From positions 1 to 7,781 of the forward strand of contig DNJM01000096.1 of the NCBI GenBank assembly GCA_003489085.1: DNA of 7,781 bases. The letters run 5' to 3'. This stretch comes from Lachnospiraceae bacterium (GTDB lineage Bacteria; Bacillota; Clostridia; Lachnospirales; Lachnospiraceae). The position numbers were made by a program, and so were the translations under genes. Under the pieces are notes generated by a model. That model saw nothing but the letters and a program-made list of their open reading frames with translations. It was not told where the DNA came from and ran no database searches. Positions 1 through 5,767 of the stretch are shown here, piece after piece; the stretch's first letter is position 1, and each line of letters begins with the position of its first letter.

Positions 1-549
1 GGTATACTTTCCGTTCGGATCTTCCACATATGGAATCCAAGAAGCTTTCTCTGCTTTTTCTGCGGCTTCAGCCATTCCCATATAGAGGTAGTCATAACCG
101 GTTCCGCTTAAGGTAATCACCGCACTCATCTGGTCTCCCTTTACAGTAAGTGTGCATCCTACGACACGAAACATACTGGCGCTGGATTCTACCGTAGGCA
201 CGTTATACTCCCCATCTGTCAGTGCAGCTTCTATTTTTTCCATTCCTTCGGATCGGAAGATCAGAGTTCTGTCGTACCACTGATCCTTCTTCTGGGAATG
301 TGCAGCTACCGCGATTTCCGTATCCAGTGCAGATACCGGAATGGTATAGGTATACTTTCCGTTCGGATCTTCTACATATGGAATCCAGGAAGCTTTCTCT
401 GCTTTTTCTGCGGCTTCAGCTGTTCCCATATAGAGGTAGTCATAACCGGTTCCGCTTAAAGTAATCACTGCCTGCAGCTGACTGCCCTTGGATACCAGCA
501 CACAATCTACGACACGAAACATACTGGCGCTGGATTCTACCGTAGGCAC
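1..549 (-). repeat. Tandem 348-bp coding repeat (one full copy plus a partial copy)
   Basis: Bases 1-201 align without gaps to bases 349-549, a period of 348 bp or 116 codons. The first 60 bases of the two copies differ at about two positions, and the 43-base stretch beginning the unit (159-201 versus 507-549) is practically identical. Each unit encodes a domain starting VPTVESSASMFRVV and containing SGTGYDYLYMG. The near identity at DNA level, including third codon positions, indicates recent duplication or gene conversion. More copies may follow beyond the left edge. Confidence 0.9.
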
Positions 550-1371
550 ACGGTACTGTCCGCTTCCCGGCATCTCCGGAACCGGATCCGGGGCTGGTTC
601 CGGATCCGGGGCTGGTTCAGACTCTGAGGTGCCCGGAATGGTCAATACCAGGTCCTGCTTTGTATACCAGTCATTACTCTTTACGCCGAAGAGCACAACC
701 GGCACCTTCTGTCCCTTCTGTGATGCCGGAACCGTAAAGTGGAAATTATACCCGCCGATATCATTTTTCACACCCTCAATCACCGGTTCCTTCGTGCTGT
801 CTTCCCTGCTGCCCAGATACAGCTTACTATAGCTTGCCTTCGCCGTAGACATAGAAACGGCAATCCGGTCTCCGGATTCTGCTGCGGCAGATCCGGTTAC
901 TATAAACATCGCAAATTCTGTTCCGTCCAGCTTCTCTACTTTGACACCTGCATCGCCCTGTACCGCAGCCTCCACTTTTTCTTCTGCCGCGCTTTCAGCC
1001 AGTACAGCAGTATCCTGTGCCGGAGAGCCCTCCTCCAAAGCCGCGGCCGTCTCTTCCATTTTGTCAGATGCTGTTCTTTCAACCTCTTCTGTCTGTACAG
1101 TATCCTCCGGAGTCTGTGAGGCCGGTTCTTCCGCCGTCTCTTCTGTCTCCCCCTCGGGCTGTACTTCTGTCTTTTCTTCCGGCTGGGCTTCTGTTTCGTC
1201 CTGCGGTTCCGCCGCTTCTGTCGTCACAGTCTGTTTTTCCATTTCAGAGAGTACTGCAGGTACAGCAGTCTCCGGCTGCTCCACCTCCTCTGCATGCAGA
1301 TACGTAACCGGTGTCATCGTCATGGCCAGTACCAGCAGCAGTGCCAGCATTCTCTTTCCTTTTTGCTTCAT
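1..1371 (-). CDS. Secreted tandem-domain surface protein under B12 riboswitch control (3' end beyond window)
   Basis: The frame is open from the ATG at 1371 to the window edge (457 codons, no stop), so the C-terminus is missing. The ATG has a strong GAGGAGG site 8 nt upstream and is followed at once by a signal peptide: basic MKQKGKR, hydrophobic core at about residues 8-23, likely cleavage after LHA at residue 27. Residues 28 to about 145 are a low-complexity Glu/Thr/Ala/Pro linker. Domain A is about 150-246, a Pro-Asp linker (EPAPDP twice) is about 252-265, domain B is about 275-374, and domain C starts at 391 and is cut at 457. All three share one pattern: MF-V near the start, then a beta strand, Y-LY-G, a Tyr and PV(S) segment, and a D/Q-WY motif before a final strand. 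I do not recognise the family. The SxSMF and WYDR-LIF motifs loosely recall NEAT heme-binding domains, but this is only an impression. The cobalamin riboswitch upstream suggests, by inference, a role in corrinoid or tetrapyrrole capture at the cell surface. A cell-wall anchor, if any, would be outside the window. Confidence 0.85.
   Translation of the reverse strand, partial: MKQKGKRMLALLLVLAMTMTPVTYLHAEEVEQPETAVPAVLSEMEKQTVTTEAAEPQDETEAQPEEKTEVQPEGETEETAEEPASQTPEDTVQTEEVERTASDKMEETAAALEEGSPAQDTAVLAESAAEEKVEAAVQGDAGVKVEKLDGTEFAMFIVTGSAAAESGDRIAVSMSTAKASYSKLYLGSREDSTKEPVIEGVKNDIGGYNFHFTVPASQKGQKVPVVLFGVKSNDWYTKQDLVLTIPGTSESEPAPDPEPAPDPVPEMPGSGQYRVPTVESSASMFRVVDCVLVSKGSQLQAVITLSGTGYDYLYMGTAEAAEKAEKASWIPYVEDPNGKYTYTIPVSALDTEIAVAAHSQKKDQWYDRTLIFRSEGMEKIEAALTDGEYNVPTVESSASMFRVVGCTLTVKGDQMSAVITLSGTGYDYLYMGMAEAAEKAEKASWIPYVEDPNGKYT
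583..618 (-). repeat. Two exact 18-bp tandem repeats encoding a Pro-Asp linker
   Basis: Bases 583-600 and 601-618 are identical 18-mers. On the coding strand they specify EPAPDP twice, a rigid spacer between the divergent first domain and the near-identical later domains of the secreted protein. Pro-rich linkers of this type commonly vary in copy number through slippage. Confidence 0.85.
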
Positions 1372-1379
1372 CTTCTTTT

Positions 1380-1386
1380 CCTCCTC
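1380..1386 (-). promoter_or_regulatory. Ribosome binding site of the secreted protein
   Basis: The coding strand reads GAGGAGG here, 8 nt before the ATG at 1371. This site decides the start. An in-frame ATG at 1461 would add 30 residues but has no Shine-Dalgarno sequence and sits right behind the terminator U-run. Confidence 0.85.
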
Positions 1387-1466
1387 GTGCAGATATTCTG
1401 CAGCTATTTTCGCCTTCTGGGAAAAGGTCTTTTGATCAGCTGCTCCGGTAGAATTTCTCATATCAT

Positions 1467-1505
1467 AAAAAATGTCTGCTTTCTCATTTCCAAAGAAAGC
1501 AGACA
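1467..1505 (-). terminator. Intrinsic terminator of the cobalamin riboswitch expression platform
   Basis: On the minus strand a 12-bp perfect stem (1494-1505 with 1473-1484, core GTCTGCTTTC/GAAAGCAGAC) with a 9-nt loop is followed directly by TTTTTT (1467-1472). This is a standard Rho-independent terminator for minus-strand transcription. It lies between the B12 aptamer and the start codon of the secreted protein, where a riboswitch-controlled terminator is expected. It may also stop transcripts reading through from the glucan operon. Confidence 0.85.
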
Positions 1506-1558
1506 ACATGAGAAAGGCCACAAACTGCTGTGAAGCAATACAGTCTCTGCCTTTCCTC
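1479..1558 (-). promoter_or_regulatory. Candidate antiterminator and anti-antiterminator pairings
   Basis: Two pairings compete with the terminator. First, CTTTCTCAT (1516-1508 on the minus strand) is perfectly complementary over 9 nt to ATGAGAAAG (1487-1479), which includes part of the 3' arm of the terminator stem; forming it would break the terminator. Second, GAGGAAAGGC (1558-1549) can pair, with one bulge, with GCCTTTCTC (1518-1510). That would sequester the antiterminator strand and let the terminator form. The complementarity is seen directly; the switching role is inferred from position. Confidence 0.6.
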
Positions 1559-1603
1559 TACTATTTTTATGAAAAAACTCTCATCGGAAGCGATTCACTC
1601 ATC

Positions 1604-1780
1604 TTTTCAGCAGGTTTCCTGGCTTACAGATCATCGCCGGGGCTACGCCTTCTCATGCTTCTCCCGCACAATGGCTTTTGTAGTCTCGCTCCCTGTTTAC
1701 AGTGACCGGATCGCTCAGGACTTGCACCTGATTCCCTTTTACCCCGTACAGAATACGCATACTCTGCCAGGCACTGAAAA
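1604..1780 (-). promoter_or_regulatory. Cobalamin (B12) riboswitch aptamer
   Basis: Read on the minus strand, the segment carries the conserved landmarks of the cobalamin riboswitch family in order. The closing P1 helix is TTTTCAG (1780-1774) with CTGAAAA (1610-1604). Next come GGGAATCAGGTGCAAG and TCCTGAGCG (1736-1712, P3 stem TCAGG/CCTGA), then CCGGTCACTGTAA, then AGCCATTG and GAGAAGGC, then GATGATCTG, and finally the B12 box AAGCCAGGAAACCTGCT (1625-1609). Length (177 nt) and spacing fit the family. The aptamer lies just downstream of a promoter and upstream of a terminator, so it should lower expression of the secreted-protein gene when cobalamin is plentiful. The form of cobalamin bound (adenosyl versus methyl/hydroxo) was not determined. 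Confidence 0.92.
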
Positions 1781-1805
1781 TCCCATCTATTTACTTGTCC
1801 ATCTT

Positions 1806-1834
1806 ATTGTAGCAGACAAGTCTGGGAATTTCAA
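1806..1834 (-). promoter_or_regulatory. Sigma70-type promoter of the B12-riboswitch transcript
   Basis: On the minus strand the -35 box TTGAAA (1834-1829) and -10 box TACAAT (1811-1806) are separated by exactly 17 nt. Predicted transcription starts near 1799, about 20 nt before the first base of the aptamer P1 helix. The promoter lies 31 bases past the stop codon of the debranching-enzyme gene, so the secreted-protein gene is a separate transcription unit. Confidence 0.8.
1813..1824. promoter_or_regulatory. Possible operator palindrome in the promoter spacer
   Basis: CAGAC-AA-GTCTG is a perfect 5-bp inverted repeat located between the -35 and -10 boxes. A second inverted repeat, ACTTGTC (1793-1799) with GACAAGT (1815-1821), brackets the -10 box and likely start site. 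Position suits a repressor site, but the arms are short and no regulator is present in the window. Confidence 0.3.
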
Positions 1835-1864
1835 CCATACGAATGCATCGAATTCCTTTTGTCA

Positions 1865-2998
1865 TTATGTTTTAAGTGCCGCGTAGACCCGCAGCAGCTC
1901 GCCTACACTCCATGCCTGGGCAAAACAGCCTTTCGAAGAACAGGGATTCTCCCCATCATAGATTTCCGGCAGCTGACCGATGCATCCTTCCCGCATGGCA
2001 CTTTCCAGCACCTCGAGCTGCTCTTTGACCGCCGCCTTTGCCTCTTCACTGTAATCATGCACCTTCAGCCATGCCAGATAATATCCTCCCAGTGGAAAGA
2101 CCCATACGGTTCCCTGATGATAAGCCATATCCCGTTCGAACATACTGCCGCCATAATGCGGGTGGAATTCCGGATCCTCTTCTTCCAGCGTTCTGAGTCC
2201 GTAGGGGGTATATAGCTTTTCGAATACTGTATCTACAATCCGACGCTCCTTTTCCCTGTCCAGCATGGTAAATGGCATAGACACTGCCCAGATCTGATTG
2301 CATCGGATCTGTACGTCCGCCTTCTTCTTTTCTGAAGCAGAAGAAGCTGACACCACATCCTTTAAGCACCCCTTTTCTTCCATCCAGAAAAGTGATACAA
2401 AGGAAGCTCTGACCTTTTCGGCCAGCCGTCCATAATCCGGTTCATTTTTTCCGTTTATCACCGCAAAGCGCTCCATAATGCAGAGTGCATTATACCAATA
2501 TACGTTGATCTCCACCGGTTTTCCATGCCGCGGAGTCGGCAGAACACCCCCGGACAAAACATCCATCCAGGTGACCTGATCCATTCCCGTCCCGGCCATA
2601 ATCAATCCATCCTGATCCATATGAATCCCGAAGCCGGTTCCCATACGGTACCCTTGTATAATATGTTCCATCACCGGATACATTTCTCTGACAAAGTCTG
2701 CGTCTTTCGTCGCTTCATAATATAGATAGACACAATTGATAAAAAGAAGCGCCGCATCCGCCGTATTATACCTTGGTTCATTTCCACCCTCCGGGAACAG
2801 ATTCGGCATCAGTCCCTCTCTCTCATGAGCAGCAAACGTACGCAGGATTTTCTTCGCATGCTCATACTGATGAGTGGAAATGCACACGCCCGGAAGGGCA
2901 ATCATCGTATCTCTGCCCCAATCTTCAAAAAAAAGGAAAGCCTGCCAAAATGGTATCTCCGCCTGTCGATTCTCTTTTGGCAATAAACTGATCCGCAC
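1865..2998 (-). CDS. Debranching enzyme, C-terminal catalytic half (fragment as read)
   Basis: The frame opens at a GTG at 2998, but its first 24 codons are the out-of-frame reading of the N-terminal half; genuine homology starts with Glu at 2926. From there it carries the alpha/alpha-barrel catalytic domain. Positions in the repaired protein are EDWGRDTMIALPG at 298-310, LMPNLFPEGG and PRYNTADAAL at 336-357, TWMDV near 416, YHQGTVW at 566-572, and EIYDG plus GCFAQAWSVGELLR ending at 643. The acidic residues in these blocks include the likely catalytic ones. No convincing Shine-Dalgarno site precedes the GTG, so independent translation is doubtful; the frame probably depends on frameshifting or on a repaired tract. 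Confidence 0.75.
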   Translation of the reverse strand: MRISLLPKENRQAEIPFWQAFLFFEDWGRDTMIALPGVCISTHQYEHAKKILRTFAAHEREGLMPNLFPEGGNEPRYNTADAALLFINCVYLYYEATKDADFVREMYPVMEHIIQGYRMGTGFGIHMDQDGLIMAGTGMDQVTWMDVLSGGVLPTPRHGKPVEINVYWYNALCIMERFAVINGKNEPDYGRLAEKVRASFVSLFWMEEKGCLKDVVSASSASEKKKADVQIRCNQIWAVSMPFTMLDREKERRIVDTVFEKLYTPYGLRTLEEEDPEFHPHYGGSMFERDMAYHQGTVWVFPLGGYYLAWLKVHDYSEEAKAAVKEQLEVLESAMREGCIGQLPEIYDGENPCSSKGCFAQAWSVGELLRVYAALKT

Positions 2999-3818
2999 TT
3001 TTCACCAGCATATTTGCCGCTGCCGACCGAAAGCCTGCCTGCTCTGTCAGTTGATTCCTGTATTCCTTTATATCGGAAATAATTTCCTGCACCGTTTCGT
3101 CAGACGGCTCCATCTCATATACCAGCTCCAGTACGGTTTCTTCCCCCGCATTCACAGAACATAGGATCTCGTGATTTCCTGTGGCCCGGCCCCATGACTG
3201 TCTGCCGTCACAGACGTCATAACTATAATAATACCTCTCTGTAATATTCGGAATATCGGATACCTCTCCATTTGTCCGGAAATACAGCTCCAGCCCATTG
3301 GAGGTCAGCTGTCTCCCGTTTCTTATCAATTCCTGCCCGGCATCCGGCTCCGTTCCCTTTTTCGTAAACTTGAAAAAAGGAGTCACTGCCAGTCTGGCTG
3401 CCTGCTGTCCTCTGTTACAGATTTCATAACGGATTCCGATCCGGTTCGCACCGTTCCTCATTCCTATTTCTTTTCGAACGGTAAGACCCTTGATCTGGAA
3501 CCTCCAGACCGGCGTATCTTCGTACGTAAAGCAGGACAGATACCGATATCCTTCTTCTCTATGCCCATCTGCGAATTCCTGGCTGGAAAGGATATATTCT
3601 GTCTCTCCGATTTTCACTCTTTCCGCTATCCGGTGCAGAAGATGATACCGATGATTGGGCGCCTGCGTACATGCCATCAAAAGGGCATGATCATTTCTGG
3701 CGGCAGAGCCCAGCATAGTCATCGCGGAAAACCCTCCCAGATAGTTTGTCATAAGGAAGCAGTTTTCCTGCCCCCTTTCCATAGTCTTCCAGTCCTGTTT
3801 GCCATAAATCCATCTCAT
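2925..3818 (-). CDS. Debranching enzyme, N-terminal half (fragment as read)
   Basis: This 297-residue frame corresponds to the beta-rich N-terminal domain of bacterial glycogen debranching enzymes. The diagnostic stretch is at about residues 22-52: MTNYLGGFSAMT, then GSAARNDHALLMA, equivalent to the TNGLGGYxSxT and RRYHGLLVA blocks of relatives. It is followed by beta strands with family-like VRKEIGM and RIGIRYEICN segments. It ends at the TGA created by the T8 tract, before any catalytic-domain motif, so alone it should be inactive as a glucosidase. Confidence 0.75.
   Translation of the reverse strand: MRWIYGKQDWKTMERGQENCFLMTNYLGGFSAMTMLGSAARNDHALLMACTQAPNHRYHLLHRIAERVKIGETEYILSSQEFADGHREEGYRYLSCFTYEDTPVWRFQIKGLTVRKEIGMRNGANRIGIRYEICNRGQQAARLAVTPFFKFTKKGTEPDAGQELIRNGRQLTSNGLELYFRTNGEVSDIPNITERYYYSYDVCDGRQSWGRATGNHEILCSVNAGEETVLELVYEMEPSDETVQEIISDIKEYRNQLTEQAGFRSAAANMLVKSADQFIAKRESTGGDTILAGFPFF
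2927..2934 (-). other. Homopolymer frameshift site (T8 on the coding strand)
   Basis: Eight consecutive A on the plus strand read as CC-TTTTTTTT-GAAGAT in the gene. Decoding CCT TTT TTT TGA stops; skipping one base gives CCT TTT TTT GAA. The arrangement UUU UGA resembles +1 shift sites such as the CUU UGA of prfB, and runs of this length also favour polymerase slippage. No Shine-Dalgarno-like stimulator is seen at the close spacing used by prfB. Confidence 0.85.
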
Positions 3819-5767
3819 ACTACTCTGTCCACTTCCTCATTTTTTCCCAGCACCAACACACTGATCGGCTCCACATAGACATTATGTGATGCTTCCTGCG
3901 GGTGCCGCCATTTTTGGCTGCTCTTTGCATCTGCCAGTATTTCCCAGTCTCCTTCGGGAAGGGACACCTTCAGGAAATTCTCTCTGCCATTGTAAATGAT
4001 ATACAGCATGCTCCATCTTACCTTTCTGTCACCATCCGTATTTTGAATGGAACATCCGACTGCCCCGGGATAGGTCCATGTATCTTCGATCCGTTTCCAT
4101 GCATCCTTCGTCTTATCGCATAATCCGGGAAGCTGCATGCGAAGTGTAATCAGTCCTTTATAATATTCTACCAGTTCCTGATTCTCCCAGACCCGCTTCC
4201 ATTCCAGACAATTCAGAGAAATAGGCGCATTATAGGAATTATCCAGACCGTTTTTCGTACGGGCGAATTCTTCTCCGGAAAGCAAAAACAGATTTCCCTG
4301 GCAGGTCATACATATTGCTGCAGCCATCTTGTTGACTTTCATCCATTTCCTTTCATCCGGAACCGTATCTATGATTTTATCCCATAACGTATGGTTGTCA
4401 TGTGCCGATATATAGGTGATGATCTGGGCCGGTGATTTCACATCCAGCTCTTCTGTTTTCTGCCATGCCCGCATACATTTTAAAATATCCTCTTCCAGAC
4501 CTGATGCACCATTTGCAAATCCGACCTTATCCACATCGAACACAGAACCCTTAATGGCATTTCTGGTATTGTCGCAGAAAATACCGACCCCTTCCTCCAG
4601 CAGAGACAGATTTTCCTTCAGAGCGCCTTTTGCAGCTCCTTCAATGGCACTTTCCGAGGCTGCCCATGGCTCTCCGAACAGAAGCTTTTCTCCCCCGCCG
4701 TATCTGTGATCCAGCGCCGTCCGAATACGGTTCATCAGCTCTACATCCAGAAGTCCCATCAGATCGAACCGGAACCCGTCGATATGATATTCCTCTGCCC
4801 AGTAAAGAACCGAGTCCAGAATATAGCCGGCACACATCGGTCTTTCGTTTGCCGTATCATTTCCACAGGCTGAGCCGTCTGACACCGTTCCATCCTCGTG
4901 TACACGATAATAGTACCATGGTACGGTCCGCTGAAACCAGGAATCCAGCGAATAGGTATGATTGTAAACCACATCCATAATCACCCGGAAGCCCTGTCGG
5001 TGAAGCGCCTGTATCATCTCCTTCATTTCCCGGATCCGCACCTCTCCGCGATGTACGTCTGTAGCATAAGAGCCCTCCGGCACATTGTAATTGACAGGAT
5101 CATAACCCCAGTTGAATTCTTCCGGATGACCTGTTTCGTCCACTGAGCCATAATCATAAACCGGCATCAGCTGTACATGCGTGATACCCAGCTCCTTCAG
5201 ATAGGCACATCCTGTTGGATGTATGCCATCCCCATTCAGAGTCGTATTTTCACACAGAAATGCTTTATATTTTCCCCTGTATTCCTCTGGAAAACCGCCG
5301 TTTACATCCCAGGAAAACTCTTTTACATGCAATTCATAGATAATATTTTCCATCGGACGCTCCGGAGCCTTATCCTGTTCCCAGCCTTCTGGATTCGTTC
5401 TGGCCAGATTCACGGCCATGCTCCGCGCTCCGTTTGGACCACAGGCTCTTGCATAAGGATCCGCGGTTCTTCTGACTGTCCCTTCCATTCGAATGGTATA
5501 GTCATAATACGTACCATGAAGCTCTTCCGTTGTCCGATAGGTCCATACACCTGCCTCTGCTTTTCCCATCGGAACACTTTTCTCCGCGTCTCCAAGACTC
5601 CCATCTTTATAGAAATTCAGGTCAATGGACTCTGCGCAGGGACTCCAGATCCTGAACACGGTTCCCTCCTGTGTACAGCTCACGCCCAGGTCATGTCCTT
5701 CATACGTATACTGCGTTCTGAATTCCGGGGTCGAATAGAATTCCTTCCATTCTTTGGCTGTTTTCAT
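3815..5767 (-). CDS. pulA: Type I pullulanase, intracellular (GH13)
   Basis: This 650-residue protein hydrolyses alpha-1,6 linkages in pullulan, maltodextrins and glycogen limit dextrins. A CBM48-like beta domain is at about residues 22-105 (GTVFRIWSPCAESIDL). The type I pullulanase signature appears as FNWGYDP at 218-224. The GH13 regions follow: VIMDVVYNH (262-270), GFRFDLMG with the nucleophile Asp335, LLFGEPW with acid/base Glu366, and ISAHDNHTLWD with Asp457. There is no signal peptide or anchor, so it acts in the cytoplasm, unlike the large secreted pullulanases. The ATG at 5767 overlaps the HAD-gene stop as ATGA, and an AAGGAG site lies 10 nt upstream (5783-5778). Its own stop overlaps the debranching-enzyme start in the same way, indicating translational coupling. 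All catalytic residues are present. Confidence 0.95.
   Translation of the reverse strand: MKTAKEWKEFYSTPEFRTQYTYEGHDLGVSCTQEGTVFRIWSPCAESIDLNFYKDGSLGDAEKSVPMGKAEAGVWTYRTTEELHGTYYDYTIRMEGTVRRTADPYARACGPNGARSMAVNLARTNPEGWEQDKAPERPMENIIYELHVKEFSWDVNGGFPEEYRGKYKAFLCENTTLNGDGIHPTGCAYLKELGITHVQLMPVYDYGSVDETGHPEEFNWGYDPVNYNVPEGSYATDVHRGEVRIREMKEMIQALHRQGFRVIMDVVYNHTYSLDSWFQRTVPWYYYRVHEDGTVSDGSACGNDTANERPMCAGYILDSVLYWAEEYHIDGFRFDLMGLLDVELMNRIRTALDHRYGGGEKLLFGEPWAASESAIEGAAKGALKENLSLLEEGVGIFCDNTRNAIKGSVFDVDKVGFANGASGLEEDILKCMRAWQKTEELDVKSPAQIITYISAHDNHTLWDKIIDTVPDERKWMKVNKMAAAICMTCQGNLFLLSGEEFARTKNGLDNSYNAPISLNCLEWKRVWENQELVEYYKGLITLRMQLPGLCDKTKDAWKRIEDTWTYPGAVGCSIQNTDGDRKVRWSMLYIIYNGRENFLKVSLPEGDWEILADAKSSQKWRHPQEASHNVYVEPISVLVLGKNEEVDRVV

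Larger units (their letters stand above)
1865..3818 (-). pseudogene. Glycogen debranching enzyme (GH133 amylo-alpha-1,6-glucosidase type), frameshifted
   Basis: Two adjacent frames make one bacterial-type glycogen debranching enzyme. The first frame ends at a TGA (2927-2925) right after AGFPFF. The second continues with EDWGRDTMIALPG, which together match the family's conserved AGYPWFxDWGRDTMI block. The break is a run of eight T on the coding strand (2934-2927). With seven T the reading becomes CCT TTT TTT GAA GAT and yields a continuous 650-residue protein, a normal family length. The enzyme would hydrolyse alpha-1,6 branch glucosyl residues of glycogen or limit dextrins in the cytoplasm; no signal peptide is present. 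The ATG at 3818 overlaps the pullulanase stop by 4 bp (ATGA), so it is the last gene of the operon. Apart from the single base both halves look intact, which suggests a recent mutation, a homopolymer sequencing error, or tolerated slippage rather than an old decayed gene. Confidence 0.85.

Noticed and set aside
1..549. CRISPR or mobile-element repeat
   Set aside because: The period is 348 bp, the repeats are in frame within one open frame and encode a protein domain; there are no spacers, terminal inverted repeats or transposase.
941..1435. Plus-strand Ser/Ala-rich open frame of 164 codons
   Set aside because: It is the antisense reading of the Glu/Thr/Ala-rich linker of the secreted protein; the composition is a by-product of GAG/GAA/GCA codons. 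The minus-strand frame has a ribosome binding site and signal peptide.
1572..1594. Hairpin ATCG-CTTC-CGAT followed by a T6 run on the minus strand, as an earlier terminator
   Set aside because: The stem is only 4 bp, with five bases between it and the T-run, too weak for an intrinsic terminator. It may be a small P13-like hairpin beside the aptamer instead, which I could not confirm.
1530..2215. Plus-strand open frames across the intergenic region
   Set aside because: They cross the riboswitch, promoter and end of the debranching enzyme on the opposite strand and show no protein family features.
2927..2998. GTG at 2998 as the start of an independent C-terminal gene
   Set aside because: The first 24 codons do not resemble the family, no good ribosome binding site precedes it, and homology begins exactly at the T8 tract, so a frameshift is the better explanation.
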